From Flavobacteriaceae bacterium (GTDB taxonomy: Bacteria; Bacteroidota; Bacteroidia; Flavobacteriales; Flavobacteriaceae): a DNA stretch of 64,000 nucleotides. A program made the position numbers and the translations under genes. Positions 37,445-46,220 of this stretch are shown piece by piece. The number at the start of each line of letters is the position of its first letter. Position 1 is the first letter of the stretch. The stretch is from assembly GCA_031277535.1 (NCBI GenBank), contig JAITMD010000016.1, positions 124,001 through 188,000 on the forward strand, written 5' to 3'. The notes beneath the pieces are model-generated. The model was not told where the DNA came from. It saw only the letters and a list, made by a program, of their open reading frames with translations, and ran no database searches.

Positions 37445-38587
37445 ATGAATTTTGAATACAACGAAACTCAAGCAATGATTGCTGAATCTATTAGAGATTT
37501 TGCAGAACAACATATTCGCCCAAATATTATGGAATGGGATGAGGCTCAAATCTTCCCTGTTGACTTATTTAAGAAACTTGGTGAGATGGGGTATATGGGA
37601 GTTTTAGTTCCTGAAGAATACGGAGGGTCTGGACTTGGATACCACGAATATATTACAATCGTAGAAGAGATTTCTAAAGTAGATTCATCTATAGGTTTAT
37701 CTGTAGCAGCACATAATTCATTGTGTACTAACCACATTCTTTCGTTTGCTAATGAAGAGCAAAAGAAAAGATGGTTACCAAAATTAGCTACAGCTGAGTG
37801 GATTGGTGCATGGGGATTAACAGAGCACAATACAGGTTCTGATGCTGGAGGAATGAGTACTACAGCAGTTAAGGACGGTGACCACTGGATTCTTAATGGT
37901 GCAAAGAACTTTATTACACATGCGATTTCTGGTAACGTAGCTGTAGTTATTGTACGTACTGGAGAAAAAGGTGATTCTCATGGAATGACAGCTTTTGTTG
38001 TTGAGAAGGGAACTCCTGGATTTTCAAGTGGAAAAAAAGAAAATAAATTAGGAATGCGCGCTTCTGAAACAGCAGAGCTTATCTTTGATAACTGCCGTGT
38101 ACCTGATGCAAACCGTTTAGGAGAAGTAGGAGAAGGATTCATTCAAGCAATGAAAGTATTAGATGGAGGTCGTATTTCTATCGGAGCTTTATCATTAGGT
38201 ATCGCAAAAGGTGCTTATGAAGCTGCATTAAAATATTCTAAAGAAAGAGTACAATTCGGTAAGCCAATTAGTGCTTTCCAAGCTATTGGATTCAAATTAG
38301 CAGATATGGCTACTGAGATTGAATGTTCAGAATTGTTATTACACAAAGCTGCTTTCTTGAAAAACAACCACAAACCAATGACTAAAATCGGAGCTATGGC
38401 TAAGATGTATGCGTCTGAGGTATGTGTGAAAGTTTCTACAGAAGCTATCCAAATCCACGGAGGATATGGATATACTAAAGACTTCCCAGTAGAGAAGTTC
38501 TTCCGTGATTCGAAGTTATGTACTATCGGAGAAGGAACTACAGAGATTCAAAAATTAGTTATCTCTCGTAACATTTTAAAAGACTAA
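37445..38587 (+). CDS. acyl-CoA dehydrogenase (short-chain/butyryl type)
   Basis: FAD-dependent alpha-beta dehydrogenation of acyl-CoA in fatty-acid or branched-chain amino-acid breakdown. 380 residues, the normal length. Visible signatures are GAWGLTEHNTGSDAGGMSTTA (FAD contact), GMRASETAELIFDNCRVP, the AIQIHGGYGYTKDFPVEKFFRD signature and IGEGTTEIQ, whose GE holds the catalytic base position of the short-chain type. The exact acyl chain cannot be read from the sequence. An electron-transfer flavoprotein gene is not in the window. A terminator follows, shared with the convergent symporter gene. Confidence 0.93.
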   Translation: MNFEYNETQAMIAESIRDFAEQHIRPNIMEWDEAQIFPVDLFKKLGEMGYMGVLVPEEYGGSGLGYHEYITIVEEISKVDSSIGLSVAAHNSLCTNHILSFANEEQKKRWLPKLATAEWIGAWGLTEHNTGSDAGGMSTTAVKDGDHWILNGAKNFITHAISGNVAVVIVRTGEKGDSHGMTAFVVEKGTPGFSSGKKENKLGMRASETAELIFDNCRVPDANRLGEVGEGFIQAMKVLDGGRISIGALSLGIAKGAYEAALKYSKERVQFGKPISAFQAIGFKLADMATEIECSELLLHKAAFLKNNHKPMTKIGAMAKMYASEVCVKVSTEAIQIHGGYGYTKDFPVEKFFRDSKLCTIGEGTTEIQKLVISRNILKD

Positions 38588-38605
38588 TCACTTTTGATTA
38601 TATAT

Positions 38606-38634
38606 AAAAAGGGAAGCATCTGCTTCCCTTTTTT
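38606..38634. terminator. bidirectional terminator between convergent genes
   Basis: AAAAAGGGAAGCA / TGCTTCCCTTTTT perfect stem with a TC loop; A-run and T-run on either side serve the acyl-CoA dehydrogenase (plus) and the symporter (minus). Confidence 0.9.
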
Positions 38635-38636
38635 AG

Positions 38637-39791
38637 TTATTTTTCACTGTATTTGGTTACCATTAAGCTTAGTGCGCCATCTCCAGTAATATTACAGGCT
38701 GTACCAAAACTGTCTTGTAGAGCAAATATCGTTAGAGTAAGTGCAATACCAGCATCGTCAAATCCGAGTACTGATGCGATGATACCCAATGATGCCATCA
38801 CTGTACCACCTGGAACACCAGGTGCACCAATAGCAAATATCCCTAATAATAAAACAAACAGTATCATAGTCCCTACAGTAGGAATGCTGCCATATAACAC
38901 TTGAGATACCGTCATCACAAAGAATACCTCCGTTAGCACTGATCCACATAAGTGAATATTAGAGAAGAACGGGATGGTGAAGTTGGTGATTTCGGGTTTT
39001 AGTACTTTGCTTTTATGTGCCGATTGTAAGGCTACACCTAAAGAAGCTGCTGATGACATCGTTCCTACTGCTGTAAGATAAGCAGGAGGATAATGCTTTA
39101 TTACTTCCCATGGATTCTTTTTGGAGTACAAACCAGCTATGGTATATAACACTCCCAACCAAATGAAGTGAGCTACTATTACGATTAGTATCACAGTCAA
39201 GAATACAGGTAACTGAGACTGTATAGACCCTTCATAGCTAAGTAATGCAAAGTTGGCCATAATATAGAAAGGTAACAATGGCACCAAAACTCTATTGACT
39301 AACAACAGAACTATATCTTTAAAGGAGTCAAAAGCACGTTCCAGTGGCTTAGATTCAGTCCATAAGATACCAATACCAATCATTAGAGCTAACGTAAGTG
39401 ATGTCATTACCCCAAATACTGGTGGGATGTCTAATTTGAATAGCATTTCAGGAAGTTCTTTTAGTGTTTCTACATTATTCTCTATCTGTAGATGAGGAAT
39501 AATATTAAAACCTAATGTACTACTAAAGAATCCTGCACCTATACTTGATAAATAGGCGATAATGATGGAAAACCCAATAATACCTGTCTGACTTTTGTCT
39601 AACTTAGCGATAGAGGACACCACAAATCCCAAAATGATTAGTGGTACTAAAAATAGGATAATCTGCCCTAATATATGTCTTGTCGATAATACCACTTGTA
39701 GCAAAGCATCTGTAAGATAAGGACCTATAATAAGTCCCACGATTACTCCTAAAAGCAATTTGACTATCGTATTACTAAAGAATTTCTTCAT
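38637..39791 (-). CDS. dicarboxylate/amino acid:cation symporter (DAACS family)
   Basis: Inner-membrane transporter for C4-dicarboxylates or acidic amino acids driven by Na+ or H+. 384 residues, somewhat short for the ~400-430 residue family. About eight hydrophobic helices; the re-entrant-loop regions show the expected TAVGTMSSAASLGVAL (serine-rich motif) and a C-terminal IALTLTIFALQDSFGTACNITGDGAL, corresponding to the substrate-binding helix. The exact substrate is not predictable. A perfect -7 box lies upstream. Confidence 0.9.
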   Translation of the reverse strand: MKKFFSNTIVKLLLGVIVGLIIGPYLTDALLQVVLSTRHILGQIILFLVPLIILGFVVSSIAKLDKSQTGIIGFSIIIAYLSSIGAGFFSSTLGFNIIPHLQIENNVETLKELPEMLFKLDIPPVFGVMTSLTLALMIGIGILWTESKPLERAFDSFKDIVLLLVNRVLVPLLPFYIMANFALLSYEGSIQSQLPVFLTVILIVIVAHFIWLGVLYTIAGLYSKKNPWEVIKHYPPAYLTAVGTMSSAASLGVALQSAHKSKVLKPEITNFTIPFFSNIHLCGSVLTEVFFVMTVSQVLYGSIPTVGTMILFVLLLGIFAIGAPGVPGGTVMASLGIIASVLGFDDAGIALTLTIFALQDSFGTACNITGDGALSLMVTKYSEK

Positions 39792-39834
39792 TTCTTAGGT
39801 TTGTATTTTGTTTAAAATAATAAATATAACGCTG

Positions 39835-39842
39835 CAAAGGTA
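39835..39842 (-). promoter_or_regulatory. -7 box of the symporter promoter
   Basis: Minus-strand TACCTTTG followed by CAG, a perfect TAnnTTTG, 43 bp before the ATG. Confidence 0.55.
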
Positions 39843-40402
39843 GTTATATCACTCGTTTTTTAATGGCATTTACTGCAATATACCATAAATATGGTAGTAG
39901 CTATAGTGTTAGATAGCTTGTATCCAAGTGCTTTTTTGCCTGAAAATAAACTGAACATCATTCCAATGTATTTGTGGTATTGCTATACTTGTCGTATCAA
40001 TTCGCATGCCTATTTGTAGATAATAAATAGAAAATATAGAAGGAATACGATGGATGAATACTTTGTATAGAGCAAGTATTTCATCGTTTGTGTAGGTCTG
40101 TTTATTTGTGATGATGGTGTAAATAGTACTATGTAGAAAAAAGAATTAAGCTTTTTTGTTTTTGGTCTCAAAAATGAAGTCTTTTAGAAGAATTAATCAA
40201 GATAAAGATGCAATTTTTTTACTTTTTACGTTTAAAATGCTCAATTCAAGGCTGTTTTATAAAAAATGTAAGCCATTTTTTTAGTGGTGTTTATTAGTTT
40301 TTAGATTATTAATCTATTGATATATAGTGTTTTGTTTCGTTTTAGTGCAATATAGCTAGTAGTTTTAATCTACGTTTCATCGCAGTAAATACGGATGTTG
40401 AC
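39843..40402. other. intergenic region without recognised genes
   Basis: About 560 bp of A/T-rich DNA between the symporter promoter and the repeat element at 40403. All frames are broken by stops; the longest readable piece starting MKSFRRINQDKD (36 codons) has no coding support. No RNA gene recognised. Confidence 0.5.
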
Positions 40403-40500
40403 CGGAGTTTGTTCGGGTATTCGAGGAGAATACTCCGAGTTTAGTTGAGCAGAGGAGTCTTTTGTCGAAGGAATCCCCTTGTATTCTCCTCGTATTCCCC
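40403..40500. repeat. GC-richer inverted/phased repeat element (GTATTC x4)
   Basis: CGAGGAGAATAC (40422-40433) and GTATTCTCCTCG (40481-40492) are a perfect 12-bp inverted repeat. GTATTC hexamers lie at 40417, 40428 (reverse), 40481 and 40492, in two pairs each exactly 11 bp apart. CGGAGT (40403) and ACTCCG (40432) form a further small inverted pair. The patch is clearly richer in G+C than its surroundings. Confidence 0.7.
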
Positions 40501-40614
40501 AAGGAAGACAGAGTAAGATTAGAAAATAATAAAAGAAGAACATTATCAAGGTATAATAGAATAAATAAATCAAGGAGAAAGATGTAAATTAGTAGAGTAA
40601 TTAAATTGTTGTTA

Positions 40615-41442
40615 ATGAAAATATTGTTTTTATTTTTTGTTGGAATCAGTACATCTTTGTATGCAAACACAACTTCTGTTGAGTATCGCATAAAGGATGT
40701 ACAGCAATATGCTGATACGATAAAGCATAGCAATCTGGAGGTGCAAACAACAGAAGATCCTACAGGTAAATCTTCTGAAGACTGGAGGGCTAAGTACGGG
40801 TATGGTGCTTACGTCAAGTATAGAGTCGATGAAGAAGGAGCTAAAGGTAACATCGGAAAGGTAAAAGAATACTATAACAATGGAAAGTTGAAACAAGAAA
40901 TGAGTTTCAAGAATGGTTTGCCAGAAGGAGAAGCAATAACGTATCACGACAATGGAGTTGTTCAGAGTACAGAGTTCCTTAAGGCTGGAAAAGTTGAGGG
41001 GGTCGTTAAAGAGTTTGATTTTGAAGGAAACTTGATAATCGAAAGAAACTTTGTGAATGATGTGATGGAAGGGGCGTGTCAAATATATTTCTTTCCTGGT
41101 ATATTGACAGACAAGATGAATTACCATCATGGAAAATTAGAAGGAGAACGCACGGGTTATTATCCTGAAGGTAATATAAAGACCGTTGCTAATTATAAGA
41201 ATGGAGAACTCGATGGAAAGTTTATTAAGTATAATAGATTTGAAGAAGGTATTTTAAGAGAAGGTTTTTTCAAAAATGGAAAGATGGATGGAGAGTTTAA
41301 AAGTTACCACGATAATGGAAAAGTTCGTTCTATTGCTATATTCAAAGATGACATGATGCAAGGCAATGAGATTATTTATGACGAAGCAGGTAATAAGGTC
41401 GGAGAGGTTACACCAGAAGAGTATGATAAGCGAAGACACTGA
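40615..41442 (+). CDS. secreted MORN-repeat-variant (YwqK-like) protein
   Basis: 275 residues from the ATG giving MKILFLFFVGISTSLYA, a good signal peptide; in-frame TTG codons just upstream are less likely starts. From about residue 85 the protein consists of 7-8 repeats of the MORN-variant type (for example YYNNGKLKQEMSFKNGLPEGEAITYHDNGVVQ and YHDNGKVRSIAIFKDD). Such proteins are often labelled 'YwqK antitoxin', but no toxin partner is visible and export argues against that role here. Probably a periplasmic or surface protein of unknown ligand. Confidence 0.78.
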   Translation: MKILFLFFVGISTSLYANTTSVEYRIKDVQQYADTIKHSNLEVQTTEDPTGKSSEDWRAKYGYGAYVKYRVDEEGAKGNIGKVKEYYNNGKLKQEMSFKNGLPEGEAITYHDNGVVQSTEFLKAGKVEGVVKEFDFEGNLIIERNFVNDVMEGACQIYFFPGILTDKMNYHHGKLEGERTGYYPEGNIKTVANYKNGELDGKFIKYNRFEEGILREGFFKNGKMDGEFKSYHDNGKVRSIAIFKDDMMQGNEIIYDEAGNKVGEVTPEEYDKRRH

Positions 41443-41463
41443 TGTGGTTTAAAGAGGCAAGAA

Positions 41464-41541
41464 ATGAAGTATAAGATAGAGACAGAACGATTGCTATTAA
41501 GAGAATTTTTAGTTAGTTATGTTAGCAGTAGGTATTTGTAA
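41464..41541 (+). pseudogene. N-terminal remnant of a GNAT acetyltransferase
   Basis: Reads MKYKIETERLLLREF, the hallmark opening of GNAT N-acetyltransferases (ETERLLLRE), then VSYVSSRYL and a stop after 25 codons. A full gene would have about 150-180 residues; the rest is absent. The palindromic repeat at 41574 lies just downstream, so a deletion or repeat insertion may have removed the remainder. Too short to be functional. Confidence 0.65.
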
Positions 41542-41573
41542 AGAGCATGTTTATACGTATCGTGTATCAGTAG

Positions 41574-41593
41574 AGACGCAACACTTTGCGTCT
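41574..41593. repeat. AGACGCAA palindromic repeat
   Basis: Perfect 8-bp inverted repeat AGACGCAA / TTGCGTCT around CACT, preceded by GTAG. From memory, (TAG)AGACGCAA-type palindromes are dispersed in many Bacteroidota genomes, so this looks like one copy of a short interspersed repeat. Confidence 0.6.
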
Positions 41594-41663
41594 ATCACAA
41601 TGTGATTAAGTATAACAGTCACAGATTTAATCTGAGACAATGTAATATGTAAAAATTAGTAAT

Positions 41664-41906
41664 ATGAAAATAGTTGACTTACTTCAAAATTGGGATGTTA
41701 TTACTTTAGAAGATATCTATGACTTCTTTGAGGAGACAGATGATGTTTTTATAGTAAAGTATGATGGAGAGAGAAATATCAATAGATATACTATTCTACT
41801 TATCGGTAGTAGCTCGAGATTTGAGACTATTAGAAGAGATTGTGATAATAGAAAAGAAGGATTACTTTATGTTTTAAAGGAATATTTAAAATATGAGACT
41901 ATGTAA
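41664..41906 (+). CDS. small acidic hypothetical protein
   Basis: 80 residues, no signal peptide or membrane segment. Not recognised. Acidic N-terminal half (EDIYDFFEETDDVF) followed by a predicted beta/alpha pattern (IVKYDGERNINRYTILLIG ... RKEGLLYVLKEYLKYE). The size and orphan setting, between an acetyltransferase remnant and a terminator, are those often seen for immunity or antitoxin-like proteins, but nothing in the sequence proves this. It has its own downstream terminator, which supports it being a real gene. Confidence 0.5.
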   Translation: MKIVDLLQNWDVITLEDIYDFFEETDDVFIVKYDGERNINRYTILLIGSSSRFETIRRDCDNRKEGLLYVLKEYLKYETM

Positions 41907-41943
41907 AACATTATTGTAGTCTTTGTATGAATTTGTAAAAAAT

Positions 41944-41970
41944 AAAAGCCAGCTGAATAGTTGGCTTTTT
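41944..41970 (+). terminator. terminator after the 80-residue protein gene
   Basis: AAAGCCAGCT / AGTTGGCTTT stem with one G-T wobble and a GAAT loop, then T-run. Confidence 0.8.
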
Positions 41971-42197
41971 CTATTTCTATAAATCAGCAAGAATAAACAA
42001 ACCTCTCTACTCGATAGCCTCTACTTTTGGATGATTACCACTACCTTATTGATTGCCTAATAAAAACGCCATAGCTACGAAATAACTGTATAATGTTTCA
42101 CACAGTCTGTAAACCGTAAACCGTAAACTATTCCCCCGTTCACGCAGTATATTTTACCATTCGCGCACACGTTTTTTCAGAAGAAGGATTGTCAGAG
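41971..42197. other. upstream region of the TonB receptor gene
   Basis: Non-coding. Contains three tandem copies of the heptamer GTAAACC (42109-42128, the last lacking the final C), then a GC-richer stretch with CCCCCGTTCACGC and TTCGCGCACACG. No gene or RNA recognised. Confidence 0.5.
42109..42128. repeat. GTAAACC heptamer, 3 tandem copies
   Basis: Copies start at 42109, 42116 and 42123 (the third is GTAAAC). They lie about 70 bp upstream of the receptor's -7 box, a position suited to an activator site. Confidence 0.7.
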
Positions 42198-42205
42198 TAG
42201 GTTTG
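42198..42205 (+). promoter_or_regulatory. -7 box of the TonB receptor promoter
   Basis: TAGGTTTG is a perfect TAnnTTTG, 30 bp before the ATG. The -33 position holds only a T-run, which would suit a promoter needing an activator. Confidence 0.5.
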
Positions 42206-42234
42206 TGGTGTAATTATTAAGAGTAAAAACAACA

Positions 42235-44367
42235 ATGAGAGCACTATTATGTATGTTATTAACCCTATGCTATGGAGCTGTACAAGCACAACAGATAGAG
42301 ATATCAGGTACGGTGGTTAATGAAAAGAACAAGCCAATAGAAAATGTGAATGTGTATATGGAAGACAGCTTTGAAGGGGCATTGTCTGATGCAAAGGGAC
42401 ATTTCACGTTTTCTGTACAAGACACTATTGTCAGAGGAGTATTAAAGTTAATGCATCCACAGTATGGAAGTCTGGATGTCTATATCGATACGAAAGAGAA
42501 GTACACCAATAATTTCGTGATGAGTGGACAAGAGGATTTATTGGGGGAGATCGTAATAGTAGCAGGAAGTAAGAATAAGAGAGAACGCGCAGAGAGTATA
42601 GGGCTTAATGCGATGGATGTAGTGAGTACAGCTGGTAGTCCTGGTAATATTATGGGAGTGCTAAGTACTATGCCAGGAGGACAAACTAATGGTGAGGATG
42701 GACGACTGTTGATAAGAGGAGGAAAGGCAGATGAGAGTGGTATCTATGTGAACGGTATCAAAGTGTTTCAACCCTATACAGCATCAGTAGGTAATGTACC
42801 TGTACGCTCTAAGTTTAATCCTTTTCTGTTTAAAGGGATGTCTTTCTCAGCAGGAGGGTATAGCGCAGAGTTTGGGGATGCGTTATCAGGGGTATTGCAG
42901 TTAGATACTTCTAATGATATAGATCCATCGCGCAAAGATATTTCTATCTCTACCGTAGGAGGTAGCTTTGCACAGACACATCAGTGGGGGAAGAACTCCT
43001 TGTCCTATAGTTTAAACTATTTGAATCTGGGAGCTTATACAGCTGTAATAAAACAACGCTACAAAAGTAAAAAACCTTTTACTACAGCATCTGCTGAGGT
43101 GGTTTATAAAAGAGAACTGGAAGAGGGGGGATATAAGCTCTATGCTGCTGCTGATTTTTCTACAATAGATTATGAGCAAGAGATACAACCGAGTAATCGT
43201 GTAGATACTTTGGCGTTTAAATCAAATAATGTGTATGTAAACAGTTTGTACTTTAAGAAGCTATCCCCATATATGCGATTAGATATTGGTACTGGGTTAG
43301 GCTACTCTGATTATAAAGGAGATAACAATGAAATGCATTTACACAGAAAGAATTGGGATGTAAACCAGAAAGTAAAACTGTCTTATCAATGGAATAGCAA
43401 TTGGCAGTTTTTTGTAGGAGCAGATGTACAGACTTCACAGTTAGATTTGACAAGAGGAATAGGGCCATACTCAGAGCATAAAGATACAGATGCAACCAGG
43501 TTTGCTTTGTTTTTTGAGAACAATTGGCGCATTGCGTCAGGGTTGACTTTACGAGCAGGAGTACGAGTGAATAAGTATTCTGCTATTTCAGATTGGACAG
43601 TGGAACCAAGAACGATGCTGACCTATCAGATGGATCCAAAACAACAAGTGTCATTGTCTTATGGAGTGTTTAACCAAGCGTTGAATTTAGAACAATCTTT
43701 ATACCTAAAACAAGAGGATTGGATGCAAGCGAATCACTATATCTTTAATTACACGTATGAGTTTAGAAAGAGAATGTTGAGAGCTGAGGTGTTCTATAAA
43801 GATTATAGTAAGTTACTATTGACACCTAAAGGTAAGCCAAGTGAGTACTCACAGTTAGGAGAGGGATATGCTAAGGGATTTGATGTGTTCTGGAAAGATA
43901 ACCAAACCTTTAAAAACTTTAGTTATTGGATTACTTATACGTATATAGATTCTAAGCGAAAAGAGATGTATTGGAATGAGTGGATACAACCTTCGTATGT
44001 GGTGAAGCACAATTTTTCGGTAGTAACGAAATACTGGATAGAGCAGTGGAAATCACAAGTGAGTATGACTTATACGTATAACACACCACGTCACTTCTAT
44101 AATTCAGATTTGAATGAGAAGACCAGATACGAGAGTACTCCTATACACAATGTGAGTATGAGTTGGGCTTATCTGTTAAGTGCACAGAAAATATTGTATG
44201 CTTCAGTGGATAACCTATTAGGGCGCAATCCTGTATATGCATATCAGTTTAACCAGCAAGGTACACAACCAGATATAATCAATGCTTCGGCTAAGCGATT
44301 TGTATATATCGGGTTTATGTGGACAATTAGTTCAAATAAAAAAGCAAATCAGTTAGACAATCTATAA
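42235..44367 (+). CDS. TonB-dependent receptor with carboxypeptidase-regulatory-like domain
   Basis: 710-residue outer-membrane receptor. Signal peptide (AVQAQ-QIE), a CarboxypepD-regulatory-like domain (about 21-100, EISGTVVNEKNKPIENVNVYMED), a plug (about 115-230) with LLIRGGKADESGIYVNGIKVFQPY and SFSAGGYSAEFGDALSGVLQL, then the barrel. It is not a SusC (no SusD partner, too short). No siderophore or cobalamin genes are next to it. The gene downstream encodes a secreted helical protein, followed by a LytS/LytTR pair, which may regulate it. Substrate unknown. Confidence 0.92.
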   Translation: MRALLCMLLTLCYGAVQAQQIEISGTVVNEKNKPIENVNVYMEDSFEGALSDAKGHFTFSVQDTIVRGVLKLMHPQYGSLDVYIDTKEKYTNNFVMSGQEDLLGEIVIVAGSKNKRERAESIGLNAMDVVSTAGSPGNIMGVLSTMPGGQTNGEDGRLLIRGGKADESGIYVNGIKVFQPYTASVGNVPVRSKFNPFLFKGMSFSAGGYSAEFGDALSGVLQLDTSNDIDPSRKDISISTVGGSFAQTHQWGKNSLSYSLNYLNLGAYTAVIKQRYKSKKPFTTASAEVVYKRELEEGGYKLYAAADFSTIDYEQEIQPSNRVDTLAFKSNNVYVNSLYFKKLSPYMRLDIGTGLGYSDYKGDNNEMHLHRKNWDVNQKVKLSYQWNSNWQFFVGADVQTSQLDLTRGIGPYSEHKDTDATRFALFFENNWRIASGLTLRAGVRVNKYSAISDWTVEPRTMLTYQMDPKQQVSLSYGVFNQALNLEQSLYLKQEDWMQANHYIFNYTYEFRKRMLRAEVFYKDYSKLLLTPKGKPSEYSQLGEGYAKGFDVFWKDNQTFKNFSYWITYTYIDSKRKEMYWNEWIQPSYVVKHNFSVVTKYWIEQWKSQVSMTYTYNTPRHFYNSDLNEKTRYESTPIHNVSMSWAYLLSAQKILYASVDNLLGRNPVYAYQFNQQGTQPDIINASAKRFVYIGFMWTISSNKKANQLDNL

Positions 44368-44464
44368 TAACGATTGATGCATAAGAAACAACAACTCACA
44401 CAACTATGTTTCTGTCTGTGTGAGTAGTCTATTAATTTTACTTCATAATCAAACAATTAGTCAA

Positions 44465-45088
44465 ATGAAAAAGTTATTTATCTTAGTATTTAGTGTATTT
44501 AGTTTAGTGAGTTTCGCACAGTCTAAATACGAGTTAGGAATGCAAAAAGCAATGCAACAATGGCAAGCAGGAAAACCTGTAGAGGCAAAAGCAATCTTAG
44601 ATCGCGTGGCTGCATCTGATAAAGAGAATTGGATACCGGTGTATTATAAAGTGTTTATTGATATAACATCAGGTTTTGCTAATCCGAAGGCTTCAGATAT
44701 AGAGGAAGTGATAGAGCGTAACCGTTCTATAATAGAACAATGGATGACTACAGGAAGTGAAGAGTGGTATGTGCTAAAGGGAATGAATGAAACATTAGAA
44801 CTAATCACTGATCCGATGAATAAGGGAATGACACAAACTCCTATTATCAACAAAGCGTATGAACAAGCAGTAAAGCTTAATCCTAACAACCCAAGAGCTG
44901 TATATTCATTGGCGAGTTTTCAAATTAACAGTGCTAAGTTTATGAAAGTGGATATGCCTTACTATTGTCAGATGCTTGAGAAGTCTATTGTGCTATTTGA
45001 TCAGCAAAAGAGTGATGTACCATTCTATCCATCTTGGGGAAAGGATTGGGCGTTAAAGACTCAGGAATTATGTAAAGGCAAGCAATAA
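44465..45088 (+). CDS. secreted TPR-like hypothetical protein
   Basis: 207 residues from the ATG giving MKKLFILVFSVFSLVSFAQ, a standard signal peptide cleaved before SKYEL; the in-frame GTG upstream adds residues that spoil the signal. The mature protein is helical with TPR-like stretches (MQQWQAGKPVEAKAILDRVAASDKENW, AYEQAVKLNPNNPRAVYSLASFQI). No named family recognised. It sits 97 bp after the TonB receptor on the same strand with no clear terminator between, so a shared transcript and function are plausible. Confidence 0.7.
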   Translation: MKKLFILVFSVFSLVSFAQSKYELGMQKAMQQWQAGKPVEAKAILDRVAASDKENWIPVYYKVFIDITSGFANPKASDIEEVIERNRSIIEQWMTTGSEEWYVLKGMNETLELITDPMNKGMTQTPIINKAYEQAVKLNPNNPRAVYSLASFQINSAKFMKVDMPYYCQMLEKSIVLFDQQKSDVPFYPSWGKDWALKTQELCKGKQ

Positions 45089-45146
45089 AATAGCTTGCGA
45101 TATATATCGTATTTTAGATATTTGTACCTTGTATAAAAATGGAATT

Positions 45147-46220
45147 ATGGTTGTCAATTGGCGAAGACATATATCACTTGCCACTGCGTTTGCATTAGTA
45201 AGTAGTTTGGTGGTAACGTATTTTTATTTTACGAATAGAGATATTGGGATTGGAGAAATGCTTAGTAGTGGTCGTTATTGGAAGAATGTTGTTTTCTCTT
45301 TTCTACTTTCTATTCTTATTTATGGAGCTAATTTAATGGCTAATACTCTGCTGTGTTTAATAATGGATAAACGCGATGAAAAAGCAAAAGTCCCCTTGAG
45401 TAGAAAGTTTCGCAATGTTGCTTATTTTGTTAATGGTTTAATTACATCTATTGTATCGTATTATATTTTATTAAACTTCTTTTTGTGGCTGTTTTTTGAT
45501 GTCCCTTTTAAATGGGAATCATTGCAGATAAGTAATTTTATATCTGTTACAATCATTAGCCTTTTTATTCTATTAGTTGTTTTTGTGTTTTCGTATAACG
45601 ATCAACTAAGGTTGTTAGAATTAAAAAACAAGGAGATGGAGATAGCCTTGCAAAAAAGTCAGATAGAGAGTATGAAAGAGCAGTTGTCACCTCACTTTCT
45701 ATTTAATAATATGAATGTGCTGATAAGTACGATACAAGAAGACCCTGTAAAGGCAGAACAGTTTGCGCGTTCTTTTTCTAAGATTTATCGCTATGTATTA
45801 GAAAAGTTGGATTATACTTCGTGTACGTTGTCAGATGAGTTGGCATTTATTAAAGATTATGTTTATCTGCTGAATGTGCGATATGACAATGCTATAGACT
45901 TTAAGATAACAGATGAGGTAATGAAGTATGCCGATGTACAACTACCTACATTGAGTTTGCAGATATTGATAGAGAATGTAGTGAAGCACAATGTGATTCC
46001 ATCAGACGGAAAGATAAAGGTAGTGCTACGGATAGAAGAGGAAGGATTAGTGTTGTGGAATGAGCGTTGTGCAAAACCTAAGCAGGTGTATTCATCAGGT
46101 GTAGGGTTGCAGAATTTGTCTAAACGCAGTTTATTATTGTTTAATAAGGATATAGAAGTGAAAGATTTAGAAGATAGCTTTAGTGTAAAAATCCCATTAT
46201 TTAGAAGTAACGCATCATGA
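45147..46220 (+). CDS. LytS-type sensor histidine kinase
   Basis: 357 residues from the ATG giving MVVNWRRHISL (a TTG 18 bp upstream is less likely). Four transmembrane helices occupy about residues 8-150, with no large extracellular sensor domain. The His_kinase domain carries the phospho-acceptor in QLSPHFLFNNMNVL (H183) and a degenerate ATPase region (LPTLSLQILIENVVKHNV, GVGLQNLSKRSLLL). It shares 4 bp (ATGA) with the response-regulator gene, so the pair is translationally coupled. The signal sensed is unknown. Confidence 0.93.
   Translation: MVVNWRRHISLATAFALVSSLVVTYFYFTNRDIGIGEMLSSGRYWKNVVFSFLLSILIYGANLMANTLLCLIMDKRDEKAKVPLSRKFRNVAYFVNGLITSIVSYYILLNFFLWLFFDVPFKWESLQISNFISVTIISLFILLVVFVFSYNDQLRLLELKNKEMEIALQKSQIESMKEQLSPHFLFNNMNVLISTIQEDPVKAEQFARSFSKIYRYVLEKLDYTSCTLSDELAFIKDYVYLLNVRYDNAIDFKITDEVMKYADVQLPTLSLQILIENVVKHNVIPSDGKIKVVLRIEEEGLVLWNERCAKPKQVYSSGVGLQNLSKRSLLLFNKDIEVKDLEDSFSVKIPLFRSNAS

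Noticed and set aside
40174..40284. 36-codon ORF starting MKSFRRINQDKD in the 39.8-40.4 kb gap
   Set aside because: No ribosome-binding or promoter support and only A/T-driven composition; likely chance.
40630..41130. 166-codon minus-strand ORF inside the MORN-repeat gene
   Set aside because: Lies opposite a well-supported repeat protein with a signal peptide; composition is that of an antisense shadow.
40615..41442. MORN-repeat protein considered as the antitoxin of a toxin-antitoxin pair
   Set aside because: It has an export signal, and no toxin-like gene is adjacent; the YwqK antitoxin label is an annotation habit.
41574..41593. Palindromic repeat considered as part of a CRISPR array
   Set aside because: Single copy, no spacers and no cas genes in the window.
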